From assembly GCF_001610875.1 (NCBI RefSeq), contig NZ_CP011272.1, positions 4,755,988-4,819,987 on the forward strand: a stretch of DNA of 64,000 nt, read 5' to 3'. Below are positions 9,947 through 19,416 of the stretch, piece after piece (within the stretch, counting starts at the first letter, position 1; every line of letters begins with the position of its first letter). This DNA is from Pirellula sp. SH-Sr6A. Its GTDB lineage: Bacteria > Planctomycetota > Planctomycetia > Pirellulales > Pirellulaceae. Below the pieces are notes generated by a model. That model ran no database searches. It was not told the DNA's origin and saw only the letters and a list, made by a program, of their open reading frames with translations. The position numbers and the translations under genes were made by a program.

Positions 9947-11113
9947 TCAAAAACGACATGCGTCCACCAACGCGTCGAGGTCGCCCGGGGTATGAGCGAT
10001 ATTCAAGCTCACTCGCAACAGACTCCCCCCTTCTGGCACGGTGGGAGGTCGTATCGCCGGGACGTAAAACCCCCCTTCCGCCAACCGCTGACTCCAAGCC
10101 ACCACATCGCGCACCGACGGGGCATAAATGGGAATAATTGGACTATCCCCCTTTCCCACGCGGTGCCCCAAATCCCTCAATCGATCGCGCAGCGTCTGCG
10201 ACACACTTCGCAATGCACTCCTTTCCTTCCCCATCGCGCCAAGCATATCCACCGCGACCGCGGCTGCCCGGCAATGCCCTAGAGGCAACGAGGTGCTGTA
10301 AAGGAACGAACGCGCCGCATTCTCCAAATACCGAATCAGAACACCGGGACCTACCACGAACCCGCCCGAACATCCAATCGCCTTGCTCAGCGTCCCAACT
10401 TTGATCCATCGGTCCGAACGGCAGCCTCGCTCCTCAAGCAACCCACTCCCTCGCTCCCCATATACCCCCGTCGCATGGGCTTCGTCCACGATCAAGCCGA
10501 GGTCGTACTCTTGAGCAAGCGCCTCGAGTTTTTCGACAGGGGCCACATCGCCATCCATGCTGAACACCGAGTCGGTCACTACCCAGGCGCGTCGCCCCTC
10601 ACCACGATGCCGACGCACCAGCGCTCGCAACTCCTCGAGATCCGCGTGGGGATAAATGAACGTTCTCGCTCGACTGAGGCGACAACCATCGATCAAGCTC
10701 GCGTGGTTGAGCCGATCGCTAAACACCACGTCCTCTCCCTTCGCCAGAGCGCTCACCACCCCCACATTCGCCGCATAACCACTTGAGAAAAGCAATGCCC
10801 CTTCGCTGCACGCCATCGCAGCAAGCCTCCTTCGCAACACTTCATGCGCTTCGGTGTGCCCGGTAAGCAACGGGCTCGCGCCTGCACCATATCTCCCCGA
10901 TGGCAGGACACAGGCAGCCTCCCGGACACGAGGCTCCCAACTCAAAGCGAGATAATCGTTCGCCCCAAAGTGAACCAAACTCCGACCATCCGGAGCCTCG
11001 ATGCAACGCGCCGACCGAGGGGTCCAGGTCGAGACGCGGCGAAGCAAACCTGCTTCCTCCCGATCCTGCAAGAGACTGTCCAACTCCCCCCACAACGAAT
11101 ATGGCCCTGCCAT
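9947..11113 (-). CDS. bioF: 8-amino-7-oxononanoate synthase-type PLP enzyme
   Basis: A 388-aa alpha-oxoamine synthase of normal length. Features in order: HFGANDYLALSWEP (substrate entry region), GSGLLEERG-type loop, the DEAHATGVYGERG motif near the PLP pyridine, and the Schiff-base region VGTLSKAIGCSGGFVVG with the PLP lysine (LSK). AONS condenses pimeloyl-thioester with alanine in biotin synthesis. The same fold includes glycine C-acetyltransferase and serine palmitoyltransferase, so substrate is inferred. I prefer ATG 11113 (AGGAT about 10 nt upstream) over the in-frame GTG at 11179. No other biotin genes are nearby. Confidence 0.8.
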   Translation of the reverse strand: MAGPYSLWGELDSLLQDREEAGLLRRVSTWTPRSARCIEAPDGRSLVHFGANDYLALSWEPRVREAACVLPSGRYGAGASPLLTGHTEAHEVLRRRLAAMACSEGALLFSSGYAANVGVVSALAKGEDVVFSDRLNHASLIDGCRLSRARTFIYPHADLEELRALVRRHRGEGRRAWVVTDSVFSMDGDVAPVEKLEALAQEYDLGLIVDEAHATGVYGERGSGLLEERGCRSDRWIKVGTLSKAIGCSGGFVVGPGVLIRYLENAARSFLYSTSLPLGHCRAAAVAVDMLGAMGKERSALRSVSQTLRDRLRDLGHRVGKGDSPIIPIYAPSVRDVVAWSQRLAEGGFYVPAIRPPTVPEGGSLLRVSLNIAHTPGDLDALVDACRF

Positions 11114-11253
11114 CGCTTCCTGAATCCTTGGTAATTTCGCCACAAACGGAACGTTTCCGCCCAACCGGGTTTGATTCACCCATAAGCGTAAACCATAATT
11201 GCTAGCCGGAATCAGCCCGGCGATTTTGGAAGAGCATTCCTTGGCACCCAGCC

Positions 11254-11640
11254 ATGCAACTTACCCATCCCAACGTATTAATCACAGACGACGATCGAGA
11301 TTTTCGATTGTCCCTGGCGGACGCATTGACCCGTCGCGGATACGCCCCCGTCCTGGCAGCGGATGGAATAGAAGCTCTCGACGTGATCCGACACGGCAAT
11401 ATCCATCTGGCCTTGATGGATGTCCATATGCCTCGGCTCGACGGACTCGGGACATTGGAAACAGTTCGATCTCAACATCCCGACATGCCTTGCATTTTGA
11501 TGTCGGCGGAACTCGATGACGCCATTGTCGCGAGGGCCATAGCGCTGCGAACCCCAGAAGTTCTTCGCAAACCCTTTCGTCTGCAAGTACTGGCCGAAAA
11601 GATCCAGCGCCTCATGGACGCGGCTTATCGAATCCGATAG
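11254..11640 (+). CDS. Single-domain response regulator (CheY-like)
   Basis: A 128-aa receiver domain with no output domain. The acidic pair and preceding segment are VLITDDDRDFR, the phosphoacceptor Asp is in ALMDVHMPRLDG, the conserved Ser/Thr position is ILMSAE, and the Lys is in VLRKPFRL. All catalytic residues are present, so it should be phosphorylatable. No histidine kinase is adjacent. The SulP transporter follows about 65 bp later on the same strand, so co-transcription is possible. Output is likely through protein-protein contact. Confidence 0.85.
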   Translation: MQLTHPNVLITDDDRDFRLSLADALTRRGYAPVLAADGIEALDVIRHGNIHLALMDVHMPRLDGLGTLETVRSQHPDMPCILMSAELDDAIVARAIALRTPEVLRKPFRLQVLAEKIQRLMDAAYRIR

Positions 11641-11705
11641 TGTCTCCCTAACGAACACCCGAAAGCAAGGTGCTCAACGGCGAATCGTCGGGAACCACTT
11701 CCACC

Positions 11706-13736
11706 ATGTCTTCGACCTCTCCTACCGACCCGTCGATACCCCACGGCAATCTCCACGGCTTCCGAAGATACTTTCGCGAAGACGTTCTTTCCGGGTTCCT
11801 GGTTTTTCTCATCGCACTTCCACTTTGTCTCGGAATCTCGTTAGCTAGCGGTTTCCCACCCCAAGCAGGTATCTTCACCGCCATTGTCGGCGCGTTGCTC
11901 ACTCCCTTCCTCAGCAATAGCGAGCTGACGATCAAAGGGCCCGCGGCAGGTCTGATCGTAATCGTCCTCGGGTGCATCCAGTCGTTCGGAGGAGACGGCG
12001 ATGCGATCTTCAGCCTGGCGGATACGGCGGCATACCGCGCGACACTCGCTGTGGCATTGGCCGCAGCTTGCCTCCAGTTCGCGTTCGGGCTTTTCCGAGG
12101 TGGGATTATCGGCGACTTTTTCCCCAGCGCTGCCGTTCACGGAATGCTCGCTGCGATCGGTGTCATCATTATGCTCAAGCAGTTTCCGGTCGCGCTGGGA
12201 GTGAGCGCGAAAGGCGAACCACTGGAACTGCTCCAAGAGATCCCCCATTTCATCTTGGAGGCGAACCCCGCCATCGCAGGAATTGGATTTACCAGTTTGG
12301 CCATCATGTTTCTTTGGCCGATGCTGGGCGCAAGACTGCCATGGCTCAAGCCAATCCCTTCCCCATTGATCGTGTTGGCCATCTCGATCCCCATGGGCGT
12401 TTGGCTGCAGTTGCTTCACCAACACTCTTATTACTTGGCCAACCACGAATACCAACTCGGCGATCAATACCTCGTTCCCATTTCCGGAGAGTTGTTCGGG
12501 CTGTTTCATCAATTCGAGACGCCTGATTTTGAAGCGTTGGGGCAACCCAAGGCTTGGTGGTGGGTTTTTCTTTTCTTCATCATCGGAAGTCTCGAATCGC
12601 TCTTGAGCGCGAAAGCCGTGGATCTGCTCGATCCCTTCAAACGCAAATCGAGTTTAGACCGAGATCTCATGGCGGTTGGAGTTGCCAATGCGGCTGCTGC
12701 CGCGATCGGAGGATTGCCGATGATCTCCGAAATCGTTCGCAGTCGAGCGAATGTCGATAACGGTGCACGAACTCGTTTCTCCAATCTCTGGCACGGGGTC
12801 TTTCTGCTGGTCTGCTGCAGCCTGATCCCGATGTTCCTCCATTTGATTCCACTCTCCGCCTTAGCTGCCATGCTGGTCTACACGGGATATCGCTTGGCTC
12901 ACCCTCGCGAGTTCATCAACGTGTATCGGATCGGACGCGAGCAGCTCATGATCTTCGTTATCACGCTGTGTGCGGTCCTAGCGACCGACCTCTTGGTCGG
13001 CATCTTGATCGGAATCGGAGTGAAGATCGCATTGCATATCGCCAACGGGGTCCCGCTCAAGTCGATTTTCAAACCCTATTTGGAAGTGGAGCAACAGGGG
13101 GAAGATCGCTGCGTTATCCACGCGCACCAGTCCGCCATTTTCTCGAACTGGATCCCGTTTCGTCGCCAAATCGAAGACCTCGGATTGATCCAACGCCAAA
13201 ACGTCACCATCAACCTCAGCAACACCAAAATCGTCGATAGCAGTGTGATGGAAAAACTACACGAGATGCAAGAGATCTTCACAAGCGAAGGACTGGAACT
13301 GAAGATCACCGGCTTGGAAAGCCATTCGGCGTTCGCATCCCATGCCATGTCGACTCGCAAGGGTGGATTGCTTCGGATGCGACGGCTCACCGTTCTGGCC
13401 TCCATCGAGCTGGGAGATCGTATCGAAGCCATTTGCAATCCTTTTGAGCTCGTGTCTTTCGCCTCCCAAGAATGCAAAGGTCGCAGCTCATTTTCATCAA
13501 TGCACGATATGGAGCTTCCCGCCGCTCCCATCTCGAAATACTTGCGCATCGAAGTCGTCGCCTCCTCCGCCGTCTGCGAATCGATCGTTGCTCAGATGCG
13601 CATCGAACTCCAACCCGCCGATGCTGTGACCGTATACACCGAATCGATCGATATGATGCGCCGACCTGTAGGTCCCTCAGCGATCGATGGCGAATCGATT
13701 TCGCTCGATCCGGCCCAAACTTCCATCAATCAATAA
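11706..13736 (+). CDS. SulP-family anion transporter with STAS domain and extra C-terminal domain
   Basis: A 676-aa protein. An N-terminal SulP membrane domain (residues about 20-425, roughly 11-12 helices, opening with FREDVLSGFLVFLIALPLCLG) is followed by a STAS domain (about 445-555, with NLSNTKIVDSSVMEKLHEM). About 110 further residues of unknown type come after STAS and are not needed in typical family members. SulP proteins move sulfate, bicarbonate or related anions, often with sodium or protons. The substrate is not readable from sequence, and a BicA-like bicarbonate role is one option. I chose ATG 11706 over an in-frame GTG at 11670. It converges with the ligase gene, leaving an 18-bp gap. 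Confidence 0.85.
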   Translation: MSSTSPTDPSIPHGNLHGFRRYFREDVLSGFLVFLIALPLCLGISLASGFPPQAGIFTAIVGALLTPFLSNSELTIKGPAAGLIVIVLGCIQSFGGDGDAIFSLADTAAYRATLAVALAAACLQFAFGLFRGGIIGDFFPSAAVHGMLAAIGVIIMLKQFPVALGVSAKGEPLELLQEIPHFILEANPAIAGIGFTSLAIMFLWPMLGARLPWLKPIPSPLIVLAISIPMGVWLQLLHQHSYYLANHEYQLGDQYLVPISGELFGLFHQFETPDFEALGQPKAWWWVFLFFIIGSLESLLSAKAVDLLDPFKRKSSLDRDLMAVGVANAAAAAIGGLPMISEIVRSRANVDNGARTRFSNLWHGVFLLVCCSLIPMFLHLIPLSALAAMLVYTGYRLAHPREFINVYRIGREQLMIFVITLCAVLATDLLVGILIGIGVKIALHIANGVPLKSIFKPYLEVEQQGEDRCVIHAHQSAIFSNWIPFRRQIEDLGLIQRQNVTINLSNTKIVDSSVMEKLHEMQEIFTSEGLELKITGLESHSAFASHAMSTRKGGLLRMRRLTVLASIELGDRIEAICNPFELVSFASQECKGRSSFSSMHDMELPAAPISKYLRIEVVASSAVCESIVAQMRIELQPADAVTVYTESIDMMRRPVGPSAIDGESISLDPAQTSINQ

Positions 13737-13754
13737 GCCCTCGGACAGCAAGAC

Positions 13755-15680
13755 TCAAACATCGATCTCGAACGCACCATCGAGCGTGGCGTGGAGATGG
13801 GCGCCGTCGAGCTTCCAAGATTCGAGCGTGGGCCAAACATCCGCTTCAGGGTTTTCGCAAAAAATGTGACCACCTGCCGGTACGGCGTGCAACACGGATC
13901 GCAATCCCGATCGATGCTCTTCGAAGAACTTGCCTCGCAAAGCCCCGTGCGGTAACAGCAGCCAGTCTAGCCTGGGAGCGCATGCCCCACAGGTCGCGGA
14001 GGTCACCAAATCGACATGGATCACAATGGCACTGAGAATCGGATTGCATAATAACGCAATCACTCGCGACGCATCGGTCTCGCACCCGGTGTCCACAATC
14101 CTGCCGTTGAATCCAGCCTGTCCGTGGCTCACCATCCCAAAGTCGATATTGCGAAGCCTCAACTGCTCCGACAACTGTTCGACCAAGCTATCGGAATCAA
14201 GGCACTTGGCAACTCCGATCAAACGAATCCGACTAGGACTATCGTTCGGAAAGAGCATATCGACAATCGCATCTCCGACCTTTTGGGGTTTCCCAAAAAG
14301 AGGGGAAACGTGCGGAGAGAGCGACGGTCCCGCATTGACTTCCACGACCGCCCCTCGCTGCGACTCAAGCGGTTCCGAAATGTCGGTCGCGAGGATATCC
14401 AGTCCAGCGATATCGAGCCCCACGACGCGGGCTGCGAGCACGGCTTGTTCGGCTAAATCCGGATGCACCTCTTCGGTGCAGTCGGTTGTCAAGTCGCCTG
14501 TTCGACGTACGAGAACTTCTTGACCGGGCAAGGGAATACTGTGGACTTCCAGCGATTGCTTCTTTAATTCGATAATGGCCCCTGCATCGAGTTTCACTAC
14601 GCCGAGAGGATCGGTGTAGGCCTCACCGCGACGTGGATCTTGATTGAGAAGCGCGACCAATTCTTCCACGGTGCTTCTACCGTCTCCGATGACGATTTCC
14701 GAATGCCCGCGCGCTGCCGCGACCATGCGGTTCCCGACGACCAGCAGTCGATGGTGGTATCCTCGCGCGAATTGCTCGACCATGACTTCATCGGACTGAC
14801 CATCTTGGACGGCCCAATCGTAGGCCTTCAAGATCTCATCGCGGGTCGATAGCTCGATCGAGATTCCTCGCTGATGGTTTGCATTGACCGGTTTGACCAC
14901 GACAGGGAAGCCAATCTCCTGGGCGGCGGTCCAAGCGTCTTCGGCATCGCGGACTTGCCGACCATGCGGGACCGATACTCCGACCTGCCGCAATAGTCTC
15001 TTGGTCAAGTCTTTATCGCTCGCGATGGCTTCCGCGATGGCGCTGGTAGCATCGGTTTCTGCCGTCCAAATGCGACGTTGGTATTTTCCTTCTCCTAATT
15101 GCACGAGCGACCCTCGATTGAGTCGTGTGTAAGGGATGGAGCGTCGCCGCGCGGCGCGAAGGATCGCGCGCGAACTAGGGCCCAGGCGCACATCGTCGGC
15201 GTAATCGAACAATTCCCGGAACTTCGCAGGGATGGAAAAATTCTCCCCGCGACGATAGCTGCCGATCATTTCCACGGCCAGTTCGAAGCATCGCTCGCTG
15301 AGCTCCTGCTCTTCCATCTCCATGGGAAGGACCACGGAATCTTCACCGGAATCGATTTGAGCCTGAAGATCCAATCGTTCTCGTGTGTCTTGGGTAGGAA
15401 CACCCGCCATGGCCGAGAACCAACGAGCACATGCCAGCAATAAGTCCCCAGCGAATGAGGAGGTCGCAACCGCACGCGCTCGCAATTCCGCATTGGCAAC
15501 GCTTTGTGGGTGGGTCGTGGTGTAGCTTTTGCTTTCGAGAAATGCCAACAGGTCTGCGGAGAGAGCAGGACCTATCGACAACGTTTCCGCCGCTTGCGAT
15601 GCAGGGTAGTGAAGCTCCAGCATCGGAGCGGGCGACCACCGATTGGGGCCGATCAACGTGACGAAGCGGAGGTCTGACAT
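13755..15680 (-). CDS. Cyanophycin-synthetase-like ATP-grasp ligase with degenerate Mur domain
   Basis: A 641-aa protein with the layout of the first two-thirds of CphA. It has an N-terminal domain (residues 1-160), then an ATP-grasp ligase (about 165-480) with TLxxLG-type linker, FPVVVKPVNANHQRG (258-272) and the metal-site segment VVEVNAGPSLSPHVSPL (445-461). In CphA a Mur-ligase domain of about 400 aa with P-loop GTNGKTT follows. Here only about 155 residues remain, and the P-loop position reads IRLIGVAKCLDSDS. The segment SRVIALLCNPILSAIVIHVD aligns by eye with the CphA strand that precedes ARGGILR. One ligase site thus seems live and the other dead. The product could be a short peptide or amino-acid conjugate instead of cyanophycin. 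Confidence 0.75.
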   Translation of the reverse strand: MSDLRFVTLIGPNRWSPAPMLELHYPASQAAETLSIGPALSADLLAFLESKSYTTTHPQSVANAELRARAVATSSFAGDLLLACARWFSAMAGVPTQDTRERLDLQAQIDSGEDSVVLPMEMEEQELSERCFELAVEMIGSYRRGENFSIPAKFRELFDYADDVRLGPSSRAILRAARRRSIPYTRLNRGSLVQLGEGKYQRRIWTAETDATSAIAEAIASDKDLTKRLLRQVGVSVPHGRQVRDAEDAWTAAQEIGFPVVVKPVNANHQRGISIELSTRDEILKAYDWAVQDGQSDEVMVEQFARGYHHRLLVVGNRMVAAARGHSEIVIGDGRSTVEELVALLNQDPRRGEAYTDPLGVVKLDAGAIIELKKQSLEVHSIPLPGQEVLVRRTGDLTTDCTEEVHPDLAEQAVLAARVVGLDIAGLDILATDISEPLESQRGAVVEVNAGPSLSPHVSPLFGKPQKVGDAIVDMLFPNDSPSRIRLIGVAKCLDSDSLVEQLSEQLRLRNIDFGMVSHGQAGFNGRIVDTGCETDASRVIALLCNPILSAIVIHVDLVTSATCGACAPRLDWLLLPHGALRGKFFEEHRSGLRSVLHAVPAGGHIFCENPEADVWPTLESWKLDGAHLHATLDGAFEIDV

Positions 15681-15837
15681 AAAGCTCTGGCGGGGAAAGG
15701 CAATGGAACGACTGGCGTAGACAAGTGGGAAGTGTACTACGAATCGCTGGATTCGTCACAATCCCAGATGCGCCGTTCCATCTATTTTGCTCCAGGTCGC
15801 CAGAGCTCTCTTCGAAAAGCGTGCTTCCGCCAGCCGT

Positions 15838-17508
15838 CTAATTCTGCTTGGGTCGGAAGGTGGGTTGAAATCCATCCGAGACGCGCTCGCTCGAGATGAA
15901 TTTTAGACGGGAACTATCGACTTCTACCGGCCGAGAACGCCCGGTTCGGCCAGACGCTTCGTTGGCAGCAACGGGATCATCCGAATCGAGCAAATTCGGA
16001 TTCCATCGGGGCTTCACATCGATTCCTGCGGGAGATTCCAAAGGAACGATTCTCGCCTGAGAGGGATCGGAATTGGTGGTCGGTCTCAAAGTGGGAGGAA
16101 CCGGAACTGGCCCTCGATTCATGAGGGCTTGATCGATCCAACTTTCCGGTTGCGGCGAAGGATTGCGAGGGAGCATCCCACCCGAGAGTTGGTTGAGGGT
16201 CGGAGAAACCTCGGTTGCGGGTCGTTGCACCGAAGCCGAACCGTTCAAACTCGGTTGTCGCGTCGCTTCGGGGTCTCCCGCTGGTAGACCCGACGGGGGA
16301 AGAATACTCGAACCAGGAAGCCCGCTCGCAGGAGGCAGAGCAGTCGACGGGTTGGAGGGAACCGAAGGGTACAAGGGGGCAGGTGCTGTTGGAAGCACCG
16401 AATTGGCTCCATTCCCTGTTGGAGCGCTGTAGGTAGGTGCTCCGTAGGGAACGACCGACGCCGCACCAGGAATGCTCGGGGCAACCCCGGATAGAGCTGG
16501 ACTGCTGTAATTCGGTGGGGGGATCGTCGTAGCCGCCGAGCCAGGCAAAGGGCAAACGCCATTGGCGCACGGACTCATGCTATTCGCGGAAGGTGCATAA
16601 TAGGAACTGGTCGCTGGGCTCGCGTAAGCTGGAACATTCGCGGCCGCAGGAACGACTGTCGAAACAGGTGGAAGCACCGAAGCACCATAGCCGACAGTGG
16701 ACGGTGAAACAGTGGACGGTAAAGCCGACGGATAGGAACTCGAGATGGTCGTTCCCAGCGGATAGGCGGTGGTGGCCGGATAACTCGAGTTCGAGGGGTA
16801 AGGGACCGTGGGAACATTGGATACCACCGCCGCAGGCATCAGCGCCGTAACAGGCTGAACGGCGGAGGTTTGATACGTCGTCGCGGGCAAAGAACTGGCT
16901 GGCATTCCCATCGAGACTCCCGAAGTACCCAATGAAGCGCTTCCAACCGGTGCCCCGGCGTAAGGGATCTGTTGGTAACCTGGATAAGATGGAGGATACG
17001 ATGCACTGGTAGCCAACCCCGCAGGGTAGTATCCGGGACCCGTGATCCCTGGCCAACGATTCGCCTGCAACCCAACTTCACCCAGCAAGGGTCGGGGCGA
17101 GGCCAAAGGAACGCGTTGAGCTTGATACTGCACCGAAGTGCAAGGCTGAAGGCTGGTAACGGTGGTACCCGTCCTCGGATCAAAGCTGGTCACTGGACGA
17201 TAGTAAGTGACCGGCGTGGCATTCCATGCCGTATCGTAGGTGGCAGTGGGCAAATAACCTGCAACAGTCTGCGGCACCCCAAACGGTACAGACGCCAATC
17301 CGGTGGCAGAAGGTGGCTGAGTCGCGTAGGGACCATAATTCGCTACAACGGCCGCATAGTTCGCAGTGACGGGAACGGGACCGATCGGGTAGGCAGGTCG
17401 ATTGCGATTCAGAATCGCGTCCATCCAAGGCCCTGCGTGAGCAGACTGCGCCATCGTTGCAAACGAGAGGCAGCTCATGGCGATCCAGCTGGATAAATGC
17501 GTACGCAT
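15838..17508 (-). CDS. Secreted Pro/Ser/Ala/Tyr-rich low-complexity protein
   Basis: A 556-aa protein with a plausible signal peptide (MRTHLSSWIAMSCLSFATMAQSAHA, cleavage before GPWMD). A short ordered-looking part (residues about 25-170) includes TYYRPVTSFDPRTGTTVTSL. The remainder is dominated by Pro, Ser, Tyr, Gly, Ala and Thr, with many short repeats such as SYP, PSAL and GLPGS. Two Cys (CANGVCPLPG, about residue 310) stand out. I recognise no catalytic domain. Such proteins are frequent in planctomycetes and could be extracellular or cell-wall components. It is transcribed away from the DUF72 gene. Function is unknown. Confidence 0.7.
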   Translation of the reverse strand: MRTHLSSWIAMSCLSFATMAQSAHAGPWMDAILNRNRPAYPIGPVPVTANYAAVVANYGPYATQPPSATGLASVPFGVPQTVAGYLPTATYDTAWNATPVTYYRPVTSFDPRTGTTVTSLQPCTSVQYQAQRVPLASPRPLLGEVGLQANRWPGITGPGYYPAGLATSASYPPSYPGYQQIPYAGAPVGSASLGTSGVSMGMPASSLPATTYQTSAVQPVTALMPAAVVSNVPTVPYPSNSSYPATTAYPLGTTISSSYPSALPSTVSPSTVGYGASVLPPVSTVVPAAANVPAYASPATSSYYAPSANSMSPCANGVCPLPGSAATTIPPPNYSSPALSGVAPSIPGAASVVPYGAPTYSAPTGNGANSVLPTAPAPLYPSVPSNPSTALPPASGLPGSSILPPSGLPAGDPEATRQPSLNGSASVQRPATEVSPTLNQLSGGMLPRNPSPQPESWIDQALMNRGPVPVPPTLRPTTNSDPSQARIVPLESPAGIDVKPRWNPNLLDSDDPVAANEASGRTGRSRPVEVDSSRLKFISSERVSDGFQPTFRPKQN

Positions 17509-17689
17509 GAAGAGGTCCTGGACTAGGATGTTAGGATGATGGGAGGGACCAACTCGGCCACTCGCACTAATCTGATGCCATACCCCCGGCTTGGGTCAAT
17601 CAAAAGATGATAGCAAATTCGCAACTCGAATCGATTTCACCGAAGCGTGTTCCGGTTGTAGCGGATATACCTTTCGCAATAGCACATCC

Positions 17690-18628
17690 ATGGGCAAACC
17701 GAATTTAGGAAAAGACCGAATTCCCACTCGGATTCCAGGTTGGGACAGTTGGTCGTACCGCTTGGGTTGCCCCGTTTGGGGGTGCAAGGAATGGGCCGGC
17801 AAAGTCTATCCCAAAGGTATTGCTAGCGAGCATCTACTTACTTGGTACTCTCATTCCTTCCCCGCCGTAGAGGGAAACAGCACCTTCTATTCCGTTCCCG
17901 ACGCCGCCACCTTTCGGCGATGGTCCGATCAATCCGCTCCAGGCTTCCAGTTCTCGCTGAAGTTCCCTCGTAGTATTTCCCATGATCACATGCTCCACGG
18001 GTGCGACGAATTGTTGCGAGAGTGGCTTGCCCGTTTGGAGTTGCTCCGCGAAGCAAACAAGCTGGGACCTACTTTTCTTCAACTTGGACCTTCCTTCTCC
18101 TTTCAACACTTCGAACGTCTCCGACGCTTTATCGATCAGCTTCCTATCGATTGGCCTTGGGCTGTCGAGGTCCGGCATCGCGATTGGTTTGATGAAGGGG
18201 AGCGAGAAGAACGACTGCGGACGCTTCTGACCGAAAGGCAAATCGACCAAGTCCTCTTCGATTCCCGCCCCCTCAACTCGCTCGCACCATCCGATGCGAC
18301 CGAGCAAGCTTCACAGGGTCGCAAGCCGAAGAGTCCTTTTCGCGCGACGGTAACGGGAAAACGACCGATGGTACGCCTCATCGGTCGCAACGAACTGGAT
18401 GAGGTTACCGGTTACTGGGATGAGTGGGCACAACGAATCGCGGAATGGATTCGGAGTGGCCTGCAGCCGTGGATCTTTACCCATGCGCCCGACGACCGAT
18501 TCGCCCCCGATCTCGCGGCGGATTTCCATCGTCGATTGCGACAGATTCTCCCAGATCATCCCGATCTTCCTTGGCCTGCCGCGGAAAAACAAGAACCCGA
18601 GGGACTCACGCAACTGGAGTTGTTCTGA
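17690..18628 (+). CDS. DUF72 (YecE-like) protein
   Basis: A 312-aa protein matching the DUF72 family, a TIM-barrel-like fold of unknown activity. Recognisable blocks are YRLGCPVWGCKEWAGKVYP near the start, AVEGNSTFYSVPD, FQFSLKFPRSISHDH, LGPTFLQLGPSF, and WPWAVEVRHRDWF. The family is usually 240-300 aa, and the C-terminus here has a modest extension. ATG 17690 (MGKPNLGKDR) is preferred. The frame is open upstream to a TTG at 17591, but that stretch shows no homology. The fur gene follows about 160 bp downstream on the same strand. Confidence 0.85.
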   Translation: MGKPNLGKDRIPTRIPGWDSWSYRLGCPVWGCKEWAGKVYPKGIASEHLLTWYSHSFPAVEGNSTFYSVPDAATFRRWSDQSAPGFQFSLKFPRSISHDHMLHGCDELLREWLARLELLREANKLGPTFLQLGPSFSFQHFERLRRFIDQLPIDWPWAVEVRHRDWFDEGEREERLRTLLTERQIDQVLFDSRPLNSLAPSDATEQASQGRKPKSPFRATVTGKRPMVRLIGRNELDEVTGYWDEWAQRIAEWIRSGLQPWIFTHAPDDRFAPDLAADFHRRLRQILPDHPDLPWPAAEKQEPEGLTQLELF

Positions 18629-18785
18629 TCAGTCTCTTGTTGCTGGAGTACAATTACTACCTCGGATTCGCTCCTTGCATCCTTCCGATTCCTCGACCGA
18701 CCGACTAAGGTATGTTCGCTGCCGGCCGGTACCGACGCTGGGGATCGCATCGCTCTTTTTAACATCACTGCCTGTCAATATTCTC

Positions 18786-19301
18786 ATGTCTTCGGATAAC
18801 ACATCAGTTGGACAACCGCTCGAAGCGGTTCCGGTTTCGATGACACCGTTGCAGCGGTTTGAGGAATATTTGCAGAGCAAAGGGCTTCGAAATACGGAGC
18901 AGCGCAAACATCTGCTGGAGCAAGTCTTCAATCGCCACGAGCATTTCGATGCAGACCAGCTCATCGACCAGCTTCCTTCCAAGGGGAGCGCCAACTACGT
19001 CTCCCGTCCGACTGTCTACCGGACCTTGAGGGAGTTTGTGGATGCAGGGCTGCTGCAGTGTTTTGAGCTCGACGGTCGCAGCGTTTACGAACATGACTAT
19101 GGCTACCCTCAGCACGACCATCTCTATTGCACCAAATGCCGAAAGCTGATCGAGTTTACGAGCGAAGATACCCTTCGAATCCGAGACGAAGTCGCCAAGC
19201 AATTCCGTTTTCGGGCCAAGGAGCATCGGTTTATCATCCACGGCGTCTGCGATGAGTGCACCAAGAAAAGATCGCGCGACCGCCGGCAAGACCGCGTCTG
19301 A
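18786..19301 (+). CDS. fur: Fur-family metalloregulator
   Basis: A 171-aa Fur-type repressor. It has an N-terminal winged helix (residues about 15-90; LRNTEQRKHLLEQVF, SRPTVYRTLREFVDAGLL) and a C-terminal dimerisation/metal domain with YEHDYGYPQHDHLYCTKC and HGVCDEC. The two CxxC pairs suit the structural zinc site, and the His-rich stretch suits the regulatory metal site. ATG 18786 is the first start that gives a normal N-terminus; the frame is open upstream without homology. Iron is the probable effector, but Zur or PerR roles cannot be excluded from sequence. I saw no clear Fur box in the window. Confidence 0.85.
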   Translation: MSSDNTSVGQPLEAVPVSMTPLQRFEEYLQSKGLRNTEQRKHLLEQVFNRHEHFDADQLIDQLPSKGSANYVSRPTVYRTLREFVDAGLLQCFELDGRSVYEHDYGYPQHDHLYCTKCRKLIEFTSEDTLRIRDEVAKQFRFRAKEHRFIIHGVCDECTKKRSRDRRQDRV

Positions 19302-19416
19302 ATCCCATAAAGTCGACGACTTCGACGGTCCGAAGGCTTGGGAAAGTACGGCGCGCGGTTTACACTGGTGGCCGTTCTGAACGGCTTGTAGGTCCCAAAT
19401 AGGAAAGTGATTGAAG

